Below, in pieces: positions 33,401 through 44,378 of a stretch of DNA of 64,000 nucleotides. The stretch's first letter is position 1. Each line of letters opens with the position of its first letter. Below the pieces are notes generated by a model. It worked only from the letters and a program-made list of their open reading frames with translations, did not search any database and was not told the origin of the DNA. Where the stretch lies: the NCBI GenBank assembly GCA_036346225.1, contig JARFIW010001216.1:780501-844500 (forward strand), read 5' to 3'. A program made the translations under genes and the position numbers. This DNA is from Platerodrilus igneus (lineage: Eukaryota; Arthropoda; Insecta; Coleoptera; Lycidae).

Positions 33401-33960
33401 GAAAAATTACATTTAACCCTATTAGAACAGATCAGATTACTAAGATTAATTTACAAGAAGGAGCACATCACCAATTTAATGTCATACGCACTAATCGCTC
33501 ACAACAATACGATCCACTCATCAACAAATTGTACACCCCTAGAATTAACATTAGGACACTCAGATTCCCGTAACCTCTATGACATACACTACAACAAAGA
33601 AGTATACCAGCAATATGCTAAAGACCGTAAAGAGAAATTAGAAATAAGGTAAAAGATAAATTAGATAACGACAAAGAACGTATCACTACAACCCGCAATA
33701 AGAATACCGACGCAAATAAATTTTCAATAGGACGAACCGTGTACGAGAAAAACTTCCAAAGTAAAAGACACAAAACGGCACCCAGAAACTTAGGCCCGTT
33801 TAAAATCAATAAATATCAGACAAAAATATAGCCGTAGTAGACAACGGCAAGATAGTAAAATACATTCATTTGAAAAACTTAAGACATCCTATAATTTCAG
33901 ATGGACAGCCATCACACTTACCGTCAAGCTCCGCCCAGGTAGAACGGACAACGGCGTATT
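30420..33960 (+). pseudogene. pol: Errantivirus pol (protease, RT, RNase H, integrase), broken
   Basis: Protease: LLIDT followed by V at 30486-30488, where the active site triad normally ends in G. RT: 31420-31782 with MVIDYRKSN, LDLALGYHQVEM, TPFGPKNVPATFQR and YLDD at 31720-31731. RNase H: about 32090-32480 with TTDASNVALGALLSQ and [11 protein letters not shown]. Integrase: H-H-C-C zinc region at 32940-33060 (FINQCELC), core aspartate in DAFTK at 33176, second core aspartate changed to Y at 33293-33295 (YNGSEF), glutamate kept in NGLIEKLH. Many stops and frameshifts lie between these blocks. A 3' integrase tail reaches about 33840. Non-functional. Confidence 0.87.
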
Positions 33961-33969
33961 AATTGAAGA

Positions 33970-34140
33970 CAAAAAAACAACCCCGGTACACTACCAATAA
34001 AATTGGGAAGTATGCAAAATACAAATGATTACTGGACATTCGCACAAAAATTCGATTTAACGGAATTAAAACAAGAGTCTCACATAATCAAAGACAACTA
34101 TTATAGACTAAAACAATTAATGGACACAGTCAAATTCCGA
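33970..34140 (+). pseudogene. env: Errantivirus env, 5' part
   Basis: An open stretch just after pol with NDYWTFAQKFDLTELKQ and DNYYRLKQLMD, resembling the N-terminal surface region of errantivirus Env. It is cut at 34140 by the LINE; the remainder begins at 38198. No signal peptide is visible here; in related elements the start comes from a spliced leader exon. Confidence 0.6.
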
Positions 34141-34425
34141 AAGGAACCGTTTTTCTGTCTGTTTTTCAGACTTCCCGTATTTCATAGGCATACTGTACTG
34201 TGCTTCACACTTATGCTTTCAACAATTTTCTTCTTGTTCTATGTTTGTTGTCTTTCATCATAGGCGCTGTTCTTTCTTGTTATATGCAGTTCGGTCCCCT
34301 TCTATTGTTTTACAGTTATACACCCTATTTCTCCGACATTCAGTGGTTGTAAAGGGGGGTGATCAGCCTATGGCTGCCAGGTTCCCCCAGCACTTAAACA
34401 TTTATCGATTTAATATATTTTTTTT
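34141..34425 (-). repeat. Chimeric LINE-derived segment with unrelated head
   Basis: On the minus strand: a head of about 110 bases (agcactgggggaacctggcagccata type, 34340-34390) runs through 'gtcggagaaatagggtgta' and is joined to LINE sequence equivalent to 35300-35440. A related head is at 34690-34820, joined to a different LINE position, and another at 55960-56050 on the plus strand. Confidence 0.5.
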
Positions 34426-36924
34426 TAATTTTTTAATTTACTTTTTAATTTTTTTTCAATTTTTTTTTAATTTTAATTTTTTTGATATATATTTTTTCCA
34501 ATATAACTTTTCGCACAGTCAACAGTAGTTGCAGTTATTTCACAACCAACACCTGTAATTGTTTATAATAATCATCAGATTTATCTGCGCTTATTTTTTC
34601 GTCATTAAATTTTCCTCTTAAAACTGATTGGACATGTATCTGCACTTGTTTATATTCTCAACTAGCCTACACAGTTCCCTGAAATTCTCACACAGTATGT
34701 ATACAGCTCCGTTCTCCTTTTATTGTTTTCTAATTTTATGCCTTATTTCACCGAGATTCAGTGACGGGGGTTAAGCAACCTGTGGCTACCAAGATCCCCC
34801 AACATTTAGACATTTGCCGAACTAATAGTTTTCCAGTAAATCCATTCACACAATTAACATTATTCGAGAATATTGCCCAACCAATTCTTTTAGTTGCTTA
34901 TAATAATTATCATATTTAAGTACAGTTACTTTCTTCGTCATTAATTTATCCATTTTGGGACTGGTTGGATGCGTACCTCCACTGATTTCTATTCTGAGCT
35001 AGCCTACACATCTCCCTGAAATTCATACAGTCTACATCTTTTACTATCTGTGTGCAGTAGTCTAACCTAGGTCTACCTCTTCTTCTCTTTTTTCCTATCT
35101 CTGCTTCTAATATATTCCGCACTATACTCTCATGCCGTAGTATGTGGCCTATCATTCTATCTCTCCTATTTTTTACCGTTTTCCACATATTTCTTTCTTC
35201 CCCTACCATTTTTAGTACCTCTTAGTTCTTAACTTTGTCTGTCCATGATATCTTCATCATACGTCTGTAACACCACATTTCAAAGGCTTTTACCTTTTTC
35301 TTGTCCGCTTCTCCTACTGTCCAGGCTTCACACCCGTACAGTGCTGTGCACCACACATATGTTTTAAACAATCTTTTCCTTATTTCTATGTTTGTTGTCT
35401 TTGAACACAGTAGTTGCTTTTTCTTGTTAAATGTAGCACGCCTTGTGCTAATCTTTGTTTTACATCTTTTGTGCTTTTCCTATCTTGCGTTGTTTGACTT
35501 CCTAGGTAGCAGAAGTCCCTAATCTCTTGTAAGTTCTTGTTACCTATTTGTATTCTTGTTTTTGATTTATTTTCCCCACCTTTGCATACTAGAACTTTAG
35601 GTTTATTTTTGTTAATGTTCATACCATATCCCTCCGCTAGAACTGTTTATATTTCGTTAAGAGCAGCTTCTAACTTTTCCTTGCTAGATGCTAATACCGC
35701 TATATCATCTGTAAATCTAAGCATATCAATCTTTTGTCCCTGCATATTAATTCCAAATGTCTTCCTGCATTTGACAGTATTTATTGCCTCTTCAATGTAC
35801 AAGTTAAAATTAATGGGGATATGGCACATCCCTGTCTCACCCCTTTCCTAATGTTTACTTCTCTACGTTCCTGCTCTAATTCTATTACTGCTGTTTGCTC
35901 TTTGTATAAGCTATGTCCTATTCGTCTATCCCTATAACTTATTCCAATCTTTTTGAATATTTCGAACATTTTTTTCCATTTTACATTGTCGAATGCTTTT
36001 TCCAGATCTACAAACCCTATTCACGCTTTTCCCTTTTTCTATTGCTTTCTCCATTATCACTCTCAGAGCAAAAATAGCCTCCCGTGTTCCCCTGTTTCGC
36101 CTAAACCCAAATTGATCTTTTCCCAGTATTTCTTCAGTCCGTTTTTCCATTCTTCTTTGTACAATTCTAGTTAATATTTTTGACACGTGTGCTGTCAAAC
36201 TTATTGTTCAAAAATTTTCACATCTATCATCGCCTTTCTTTTTTGGTATAGTTACTATGATGATAAGTTTGAAATCTTTGGGTATCTCGCCTGTCTCATA
36301 CATATTGTTTACAAGTTGGAAGAGACGTTCTGTTACTGCATATCCAGCGGCTTTTAGAGTTTCCGCTTGCACCTTATCTGCACCCGGCGCCTTACCATTT
36401 TTCAGACCCTTTAATGCTAATTCAAACTCATCTGTAAGTATAGTACATCCCAGGTTATCATTTTCAATGTCTGATTCCTGTTATAATGCAGTTAGTTCCT
36501 CTCCTGCATATAAATTGCCTATATATTCTTGCCATCTACCCACTTTCTCTACATTTTCTATAATGACGTTTCCTCTCGCGTCTCTTATATTTTTGCTATA
36601 CGGTTTTATATCCCTAAAATTGATTCTAATTAGTTTGTATGCTTCATCTGTCTTTCCTACTTCCATCTTAGTTTGTACCTCTTTGTACTTTTCATCAATC
36701 CAGTGTTGTTTAGCTTTCCTGCATTTGCGAATAATTTTCCATTTTATGGCTTTGTATCTTTGTTTCTCCCGTTTCGTCTGATTTATTTTTGTATTTTCGC
36801 CTTTCTTCTATTAAATTCAGGACGTCTTTTGTTATCCAAGGTTTCTAATTTTTTTTTTGTGTATACCCCAGAATATCTATGGCCGCCATGTCTAGGCTGG
36901 ATTTAATGTTATTCCATTCGGTTT

Positions 36925-37614
36925 CTACTTTCTTAGTATCAGATATTTTCTCGTTATCTTTGAGCAATTCATTTGACCTTTTTCGAATCTTTCTTGAATA
37001 TCTTTATTTTTTAGTTTCTCTAAGTCCAAGTGCCTTTTTCCGTTTCCTTTTTTCAAATTTTTAAATTTAAGTGCGACCTTCATAATTACTATGTTGTGGT
37101 TAGTATCGATATCTGCTTCTGGGTAGCTTCTACAGTCTTTTACTTGATTCCTAAACCGTTGTCTAACAAGAATGTAATCTATTTGATATCTTCCTACATA
37201 TCCAGGCATCTTGCACGTATATCGTCTTCTAGCATGATGTTTAAATAATGTGTTTGTGACGATTAAATTGTTCTTGTCGCAAAATTCTACCAACCTATTT
37301 CCTCTGTCGTTTCTCGTGCCTAGACCAAATAAACCTACTACCGCTCCTTCCCTACCCTCACCTACCACTGCATTAAAATCCCCCGTAATTATTAAATTTT
37401 CGTGTCTTTTTACGTATCTTAATATGTCTTCGATATCTTTGTAGATGGCTTCTACCTCTTCGTTACTGTAGCTAGAGGTGGGCATGTATACTTGTATTAT
37501 TACTGTGTTTACCGGTTTAGATTCTAATCTAACCATGTGTACTTTTTCGTTCTTTTGTAAGTAATTTTCTACACAGTATCCTTTCTTCTTCCGCATAACT
37601 ATTTCCACACCCAA
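36925..37614 (-). pseudogene. LINE apurinic-type endonuclease (EEP) domain
   Basis: A 229-codon open piece of the LINE ORF. It has IIQVYMPTSSY, LIITGDFNAVVG (catalytic Asp/Asn), a GLGTRNDRGNRLVEFC block, QIDYILVRQRFRNQVKD, and TNHNIVIMKV near residue 175, where the family normally has S-D-H; the aspartate is N here. Upstream coding continues in another frame at 37674-37910 (AWNVRSMKQVGKLESLK), the usual N-terminal endonuclease signature. Host genes annotated as craniofacial development protein 2-like in insects are generally this element. Confidence 0.85.
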
Positions 37615-38197
37615 ATTTCCTTCCTCTGCTCCTGTATAAATTACCCCCCACTCTAAAAATCCCCCGCCTCTGGCTACCGAACTTCGCTGATCCCTACTAT
37701 GTCTAGTGATAATCTATTCATTTCGATTTTTAGGCTCTCTAGCTTACCTACTTGCTTCATACTTCTAACATTCCACGCTCCGACTCGCAAAATGTTCCTG
37801 ACTCTTATTTTTAACTTTCCGATCGCATCCCCCGAAGTAGTCCCCTCCCGGAGATCCGAATGGGGGACTATTTTAACTCCGGAATCTTTTACCTCAGAGA
37901 ATGCCATCATTTTATTATAATTTAGGTACGCTGTGTACTTGGGAGGTAATGTGGTGGTTTCCTGTTGCCTTCCACATCGCCGTAGTGTGTCTTAGACTGC
38001 CATATCGACCTCTATGGTCTCTGCCAATCTCAGTACCGAAAGAGCCGCTGCCTTCTTTGGGGAACCTGTCTTAGTCTGGTTCCTCACTAACGACCCTACT
38101 ACTTTGGTTGGACCAGTAGTTTGGCTCATTAGCTCATTAGAACACGCTAGCCATTTCACCTGTTCTAGTAATCTTCGGCCAGGTGCAGGTTCATTCG

Positions 38198-39666
38198 AAA
38201 TGGTCGGAAAGGAATACGCAATAGAAATGATGAATTACAACAGTATAATAGAAAACATTTTAAGGAGCATAAAAGATAAATTTAATAGATTGATACTCAC
38301 AGAACAAATTGCAAGATGAAAAAGAAGACTAATTAACGGACTAGGTAACATAATAAAAGCTATCACAGGCAATATAGATAACCAAGACACAGTACGAAAT
38401 GACAACGCAATACAGCAGTTAATTGAAAACTAAAACGATATAAAAACCATTGTTAGCAACCAAATATCTCTAAACCAATCAACTATAATAAAATTCAACG
38501 ATACGTTAAGGAAGCTAGTAAGAAATCAAGACAGTATAGCCAATAGAATACAAACCCGAAACTAACATGCAAACCACGATGTTAGGAATGCGAGACTTAC
38601 TTAGATTCAATACAATATTCACTCAAATAATATCAACCATTATAATCCAAGAAATTTTAACCACATTAGAAAATGCTGTAACATTTGCAAAATGAAATAC
38701 ACTACATTCAAGTATCATAGAATCAAATGATCTATTAAAAAATTATTAAGAGTTAGATCATTTATAACTAATAGTAAATTACCCTTTGATGTAATAGATT
38801 CAAACATGCTCATATTTGAAAAATAGCTATAGTGAATAGCTATATAAAGAACAACGAAATCACATTTTTAACAGAAATCCCCATAGTAGAAAGTAACATT
38901 TATAATTATTATCATTTATTTGCTTTTTCAATGAAAATTACTAGCATGTATCAAGTTATCATACCCAAAACCAAGTTCCTGTCCCTAAATGAACTCAGAT
39001 ATGGGTATACAAACGAAAAATGTAACGAAGTAACACCAAATCAATATTTATGCCAATCATTAACAACAACACCTATCCAAGAAGACAGCCCTTACGAAGT
39101 ACAATTATTAAGATTTTCAAATCATTACGACAACTGTGAAGCCAAACCAGCACAATCACCAATATTAAAATTCAAAAGTTACAGAAAACAAATGGATTGC
39201 CGTATTTCCAACAGTAGTAATAGCAACTGTCCACTGCAATCAAAAGGAGAACAATTTAGCACTAATCAGAAGCAAAGTAATCACTCTTAAAGAAAAATGT
39301 TATTTAAAATTGAAGAACGAAATCATCAGAGTATATCAAGACCCCGCAGTAACCAAAAAATTCGCCAATTTTCCAGAACTACAATTCAAAATGACACAAT
39401 ACGAAGATGACGAATTAATCAAGAAACTCATGCAACTAGAACATCTAGACTTACACGATCTCAACCACGCCATGAAAATAATGTACAATTATAAAGAACA
39501 CTTAAGTGAGTTAAAAGTGCCGAAATTACATTATGATAATATAAGCGTTTGGACAATTTTATTAATCATTTTACTAATTTTTCTAATTATATATATGTAT
39601 TTTAGAAAATGTATCTTTGATATAAAAATAACGAAAGCAATTTTAATCATAAGGAAACAAAGGTAA
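38198..39666 (+). pseudogene. env: Errantivirus env, main part, broken
   Basis: After the LINE the frame resumes and meets a TGA at 38317-38319, directly before a basic KRR cleavage motif. Then comes RRLINGLGNIIKAITGNID, the conserved errantivirus Env sequence at the start of the transmembrane subunit. More stops follow. The last two open pieces are 38832-39290, with paired cysteines (NEKCNEVTPNQYLCQS, DNCEAK), and 39310-39666, which ends in a hydrophobic anchor (WTILLIILLIFLIIYMYF) and a short basic tail. Env would mediate membrane fusion; this copy cannot be expressed whole. Confidence 0.82.
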
Positions 39667-39754
39667 ATAAAAAAAACAATAAATGTACCCTTAGGGAAAA
39701 TGAATTTTAAAAATTAATAAAAGAAACCCTTAATTTTTTATTTACGCCGGGAGG

Positions 39755-40816
39755 AGTTACATATCCCCCAATCCACTGTTACGTGCCGAAATCGGCACTA
39801 GACATTTTTAGATAAGTGTTAATATGTGAGAATTTCGCGACATGAAATTATAAAAGACTTGTTGCGCGCATTTGTCAACGTCAGAAGTGCTGCGTGAGAT
39901 TCGCGTCAACACGTGTGGGAGAAGAGGAAAATAGGGAATTTCCGAAAGACGCGTAGGGACTTGCCTCTGAAACGCGAAGAAGAGTGGTTGTGTGGTATCT
40001 TATCGTATCTTTTTGGGTTATGTAGATCCCTTTTTTGCCTTTTTTGATTATCGTTCCCTATAAACCCGTTCCTGTCGTTCCCTACATATAGAAAGAAAAC
40101 CAAATTTACCTATTCACGTGAGTACCGTGATTTATATAATTTATATAATTGAAAATGTGTTGAAATAATTTGCATATTGTGTGAAGTCATCGAAATTTGT
40201 GCGTCGATTTTCACATTATGTAACATCGTTACCAACTGTCTTTTGTGTCGCATGTACCGCGTTTACGGGACTGTAATAATATGTACAAATAAATAGAAAT
40301 TATTAAAAAATTATAAAGAAACTTAAGTTAGACGCAACATTGTAAGTTCAAGGATAAATCAGAAAGGTTATTAAAAGTTCACAAGCAAGTTGTGAGGACG
40401 GATGTAATACTTTGTATTCCAGACGTAAGTGATACTGCAGGTGCAGTTCACAGACGGTTAAGAAACCGCAATTACTTAGAAATTAAAATTGTTATTTTGT
40501 ATTATATGATTGAATTAAGAAATAAGCAGACATGAGCTCTGCAAGTTCCCACAGACTTGTGAGGGGCAGGGACAACATAAATACCCCGGGAGCCCAAGAT
40601 CAGTCAGTCAGTCTTGAGTATTTCAGCTTTTACATTGTTATTTGTTTAGGCTCTTCGCCCTAATATTAATTTAATTATTATTTCATTTCGACTTAGAATA
40701 ATTATATCAGTTTGTCCAAATTCTATATTTAATATCTGTTTAAGAAATAAAATTTGTTACAAGACGTTTTGCAAGAAGTTTTTAAAAAGACCGCTACCAA
40801 AGCCCGAAACGTAATT
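39755..40816 (+). repeat. 3' LTR of the errantivirus with ~500-base extra segment
   Basis: Begins AGTTACATATCC directly after a purine tract (gggagg, 39749-39754) and ends GTAATT at 40816, followed by CGCG. From about 40283 on it matches the 5' LTR. Bases about 39777-40282 are absent from the 5' LTR. The extra segment starts TGTTACGTGCCGAAATCGGC and is flanked by ACTGT repeats (39775-39779 and about 40270-40274), so it may be an insertion; a deletion in the 5' LTR is the alternative. Confidence 0.82.
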
Positions 40817-40820
40817 CGCG

Positions 40821-41766
40821 TACTATTAATTGGACTTGAAACCTCAATTTTGTAAATTACTATTCGGACGTTTGTACTCCTTAGAATCCAACTTCCAGTC
40901 TCTTTAAAATTGCAAAGTATACTTTGTACAACCGACGCTTTATTATGGCACCACCTTTCATTGCAACAGTTTCACAATCATATTAAGACAGAAATATTGT
41001 GAGTTTTCATGGGCTATTAAACATCTATATTTAAACTATATTAGTTTTCTCGGCTTGACTACGCGTCCTAGCCTTATTTTAACGTTATATATTTAGAAGA
41101 CCATTCAAAATTAGTACAAGCAGCTAAACATGCATAGATCTACGGATTATAGCTTGTAATTGAACATTTTTTATTAAATAATATTTCTTAAAATACACAG
41201 GGCGTCTTCTATACATGCGAAATGATTTGGTGGGCGATTTTTATTACGAAATAGATTATACTTTCTGTGTAACGTTTTTCTAAACTACTGTCACATCAAA
41301 GGAAAGCTCAATAAAATCCGATTTTTCTTTATCTTAAAAACGGTTAAACGAATTTTTAAAAGTAAATCATACTATAGTACTGTCGTTAATAAAATCCCTA
41401 CTGTTTTGTTTGTATTTTAACCCAGTCTCATCTCTTGTTGTGAAAATGTTGACCTCAATGTGCTGAACTGGGAATTGACTACAGCTCTTTTAGTTTTAGA
41501 AGCAACAATGATTTGGTTTATTTATTCGAGCTTCAAATTTAACCAAGTTGTACTTCCGGTATTATAGTTGCACCTCGAAGTTACGAGCTGGAAATTGGTT
41601 ACAATTTGTTTGTAATAGAAGCATTAATAATAGTGTTACACCATCTATCAATCATAACTGTACTGCACACACTTAATTTTTTTTATTTCCGTTGTGTCTA
41701 ATATTAGGCTAAGTTTTTATGTATTTCAGTATCCTAACATTAGAATAGTTTCGTAACTACACTTTG
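40821..41766. other. Unassigned region with weak internal repetition
   Basis: No gene seen. Two loosely similar blocks, near 41448 and 41568 ('gaactgggaattgactaca' and 'gagctggaaattggttaca'), suggest an old ~120-base tandem, too diverged to classify. Confidence 0.4.
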
Positions 41767-41944
41767 AAGCACTAAACGGTTTTGGTCAATCAGAGAACTT
41801 GTGCTTCTGTAATAAAAAAATTGTCACCAACTTTCACTGCAAATTTTAAACTAGAATCGTAGCTAAGTTGGAATTTGAAGTACAACGAAACAATCATATC
41901 AGTTCGTTAGTATTTCTGTCGCAAAAAATTTGAAACAAACTTTC

Positions 41945-43105
41945 TCTCTCGTTCTAAATGAACCCGCACCTTGAAGAAGTTCTAAAATATTAGAACAGGT
42001 AGAATGGCTTGCGCATTTCAGTGAGCTAAAGAGCCGAACTACACGTTTAACCAACCAACTTAGTGGAGTCTTTATTGAGGAACCAGGCTAGGGCAGATTT
42101 CCGAAATCAGGCAGTAGCTCTTTCGGTACTAGAGTGGTGAAGGCTATAAAAATGAGTATGGCCTCGGCCACTCTAGTACCGAATGAGCTACTGCCCGATT
42201 TCGGTAGCCTGCCTTAACTTGGTTCTTCAACTTACACTACTGCGATGAGGAAGATAACGCTAAATCACCACATAACCTCCCAAGTACACAGCCTAGTGAA
42301 AATGTTTGTTAAAATGATGGCGTCCTCTGGGGTAAAAGATTTCGAAGTTAAAATAGTCCTTCATTCGTATCTCCCAGAGGGGACTACTACAGAGAATGTG
42401 ATCCGCAAGTTTAAAAGAAGAACCGGGAACATTTTGCGAACCGGAGCGTAGAATGTTAAAAGCATTACGCAAGTAGGTAAGCTGAAGAATTTGAAAATTG
42501 TAATGGATAAGCTGGCATTAGACATAGTAAAAGTTAACGAAGTTTGGTGACTAAAGGCGGACAATTTTTGGAGCGAAGACTTTAGAGTAATTCATATAGG
42601 CTCGGAGTAAGGAAATGAGGGTGTAGGAATAGTTCTGCGGAGAATAGAACATTGTGTAGAAAGCTATTTACAAAAGAACAAAAGAGTACTCATGGTTAGA
42701 TTAGAATCTGAACGGTAATAACACAAATTTATATGCCCACCTCTAGCTACAGTGCGGAAGAAGTAAAAACGATATACAAAGATTCGTAGAAAATTGAATA
42801 ATTACTAGAGACTTTAATAAAGTTTTAGTGAGGGTAGGGAAGCAGCGGAGGAAAGTTTATTTGGTTTAGGAACGACAGGAGAAATAGGCTTGCAAAATTT
42901 CCTGACGAAAACGACCAACATAAATACATTATTTCAACATCATCCTAGAATACGATACTCGCGAAGGATGCCAAAAGACATACGGAGATATCAAATAGAT
43001 TACATTTTTGTTAGACAACGGTATAGGAATCAAGTGAAAATTGTAAAAGCTAGCCAGAAAGCAGATAGAATCACTAACTACAACGTAGTATTTATGAAAA
43101 CCGCG
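41945..43105 (+). mobile_element. RTE-like LINE, 5' UTR and endonuclease (unit A)
   Basis: Plus-strand 5' UTR (41945-42240) containing a large foldback, then degraded endonuclease: MASSGVKDFEVKIVLHSYLP (about 42310), MPTSSYSAEEV-like sequence (about 42735), RRYQIDYIFVRQRYRNQVK (about 42980-43040). It is cut after VVFMKTA by an LTR whose insertion left CGCG at 43102-43105. The rest of the LINE resumes at about 43626. Full of stops. Confidence 0.8.
42079..42226. repeat. Long inverted repeat (foldback) in the LINE 5' UTR
   Basis: Arms of about 60 bases, 42079-42137 and 42166-42226, around a 28-base loop. The inner arms pair at 26 of 27 positions (gcagtagctctttcggtact with its complement). Other LINE copies (6430-6480, 38030-38090) have only the left arm. 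The same foldback is in unit B at about 47303-47449. Confidence 0.8.
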
Positions 43106-43625
43106 AGTTACATATCGCCCAAATTAATATGTACAAATTTAAATGCAATTATTAAGTTTTGAGAAATAGAATGTTACATAATATAATTGAAGGACACATT
43201 ATAAAAAGTTAATGAAAGTTCATAATCAGACGCGAGAACGGAAGCAACTACTTTGTATTCCAGACACAACATGATACTGCAGGTGCAGGTCACGATGAAC
43301 TATAAAAATACAATTGTAATAATTAAGATTACTAAGAAGTAATACATCGTATATTATCAAGAAGTAGTAGACATGAGATCTGCATTTCCCACAAGATGAT
43401 ACAAGAGCAGGGACTACATAAATACCCTGAGGAGCCCCTGGTGGCCAGTCAGTCTCGATCTTCATAACTTTAGCATTGCTGGTTGTTCAAGCTATTTACC
43501 AAAATTAGTAATTATTAACTTTGATTATTTTAATATTAAGACGTTAATGAATATAACGTACAAGTTGTCAAACCGTTTATGTAGTTACTGTATAGAAATA
43601 AATTTGATAGAAGTGTTTCTGACAT
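43106..43625 (+). repeat. Solo errantivirus-type LTR, probably 3'-truncated (unit A)
   Basis: Starts AGTTACATATCGCCC after CGCG. It follows the order of the 5' LTR at 27452: 'ttgtattccagac', 'gatactgcaggtgcaggtca', 'gacatgag.tctgca', 'agggac.acataaatacc', 'gccagtcagtct'. It represents a related but distinct subfamily. No CGCG follows, so the right end was lost or rearranged before the LINE resumes. The copy in unit B starts at 48324. Confidence 0.8.
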
Positions 43626-44378
43626 TGGAAAAATTTTGGATACTAAGGAAATAGAAGCAGAAAGGAATAACATTAAATCCGTTTAGACAATGTGACCATA
43701 GATGTCCTAGGGTATAAACAAAAAGAAAATAAGGAATCATGGGTGACAAAGGATATTATGAATTTAATAGAAGAAAGACGAAAATACAAAAACGGATCAG
43801 ATGAAGCAGAAAAACAGAGATGCAAAACCATAAAGCGGAAACTTCGTAAATGCAGGAAAGATAAAGAACAATTGATTGATGAAAAGTGCAAAGAGGTACA
43901 AATTAAGATGGAAACAGGAAAGACGGACAAAGCATTCAAGCTTATTAGAACGAATTTTAGAGATATAAAACTGTATAGCAAAAATATACGAGGCGCTGTA
44001 AGAGACATCATTATAGAAAATGTAGAGAAAGTAGATAGGTGGCAATAATATATAGGGAATGCATAATTTTGCAGAACAGAAACTAGAAGCACTAGAACAG
44101 GAAACAGGCATTGAAAAGGATGACTAGGGATATGCTATTCTTAGAGATGATTTCGAATTATAATTAAGAGTCTGAAAAATAATAAGGCACTAGGTGTAGA
44201 TAAGGTGCAAACAGAAACTCAAAAAACCGCTAGACAAGCAGTAACAGAACGCCAATTGAAACTTGTAAGCTATATGTACGAGATAGGCAATATACCTAAA
44301 GATTTCAAACGTAACATCATAGTCATTATACCCAAAAAGAGAGATGTGGTTAATGTAAAAATTTTCGAACAAATTAGT
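43626..44378 (+). pseudogene. RTE-like LINE, post-endonuclease region (unit A)
   Basis: Resumes the interrupted LINE: LDTKEIEAERNNIK, then 43692-44048 with ESWVTKDIMNLIEERRKYKN and KTDKAFKLIRTNFRDIK, equivalent to 36480-36850 on the minus strand. The start of the RT follows (SYMYEIGNIPKDFKRNIIVI, about 44265-44330). It is cut at 44378 by the long LTR. Stops are present. Confidence 0.75.

Larger units (their letters stand above)
34141..38197 (-). mobile_element. RTE/BovB-like LINE, nearly full length, inserted in env
   Basis: Minus strand, 5' end near 38197 and 3' end near 34141, flanked by gaaaggaa on both sides (about 34138-34145 and 38200-38208), a likely target duplication. In order: 5' UTR (37930-38197), endonuclease (36925-37910), linker (36480-36900), RT (35640-36240: KDQFGFRRNRGTREAI, IRKGVRQGCAISPLI, RFTDDIAVLAS), and C-terminal region with LGSQTTQDRKS, RMIGHILRHESIVRNILEAE and RGRPRLDY (34946-35620). 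A complex 3' segment follows (34141-34945). Stops and frameshifts between blocks show it is dead. It is the longest copy of the commonest family in the window. Confidence 0.88.
27452..40816 (+). mobile_element. Endogenous errantivirus (Gypsy group with env), degraded
   Basis: LTRs begin AGTTAC and end GTAACT/GTAATT, as in errantiviruses, and are flanked on both sides by CGCG (27448-27451 and 40817-40820). Inside, in order: tRNA-Ser type primer site, a long leader, gag, protease-RT-RNase H-integrase, and env with fusion-protein features and a C-terminal membrane anchor. A LINE of about 4 kb splits env. Every gene contains stops or frameshifts, and several catalytic residues are replaced, so the provirus is dead. 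Without the LINE and an insertion in the 3' LTR it would be about 8.8 kb. Confidence 0.9.

Noticed and set aside
36925..37910. A host craniofacial development protein 2-like gene
   Set aside because: The endonuclease lies in a multi-copy LINE with its RT directly downstream; several copies occur in this window.
43106..43625. Second full errantivirus
   Set aside because: No primer site, internal genes or partner LTR follow; only an LTR is present.
43673..44111. Minus-strand ORFs rich in hydrophobic residues (also 48969-49322)
   Set aside because: They are antisense of the LINE linker, whose sense strand has the conserved RRKYKN and KLIRTNFRDIK blocks.
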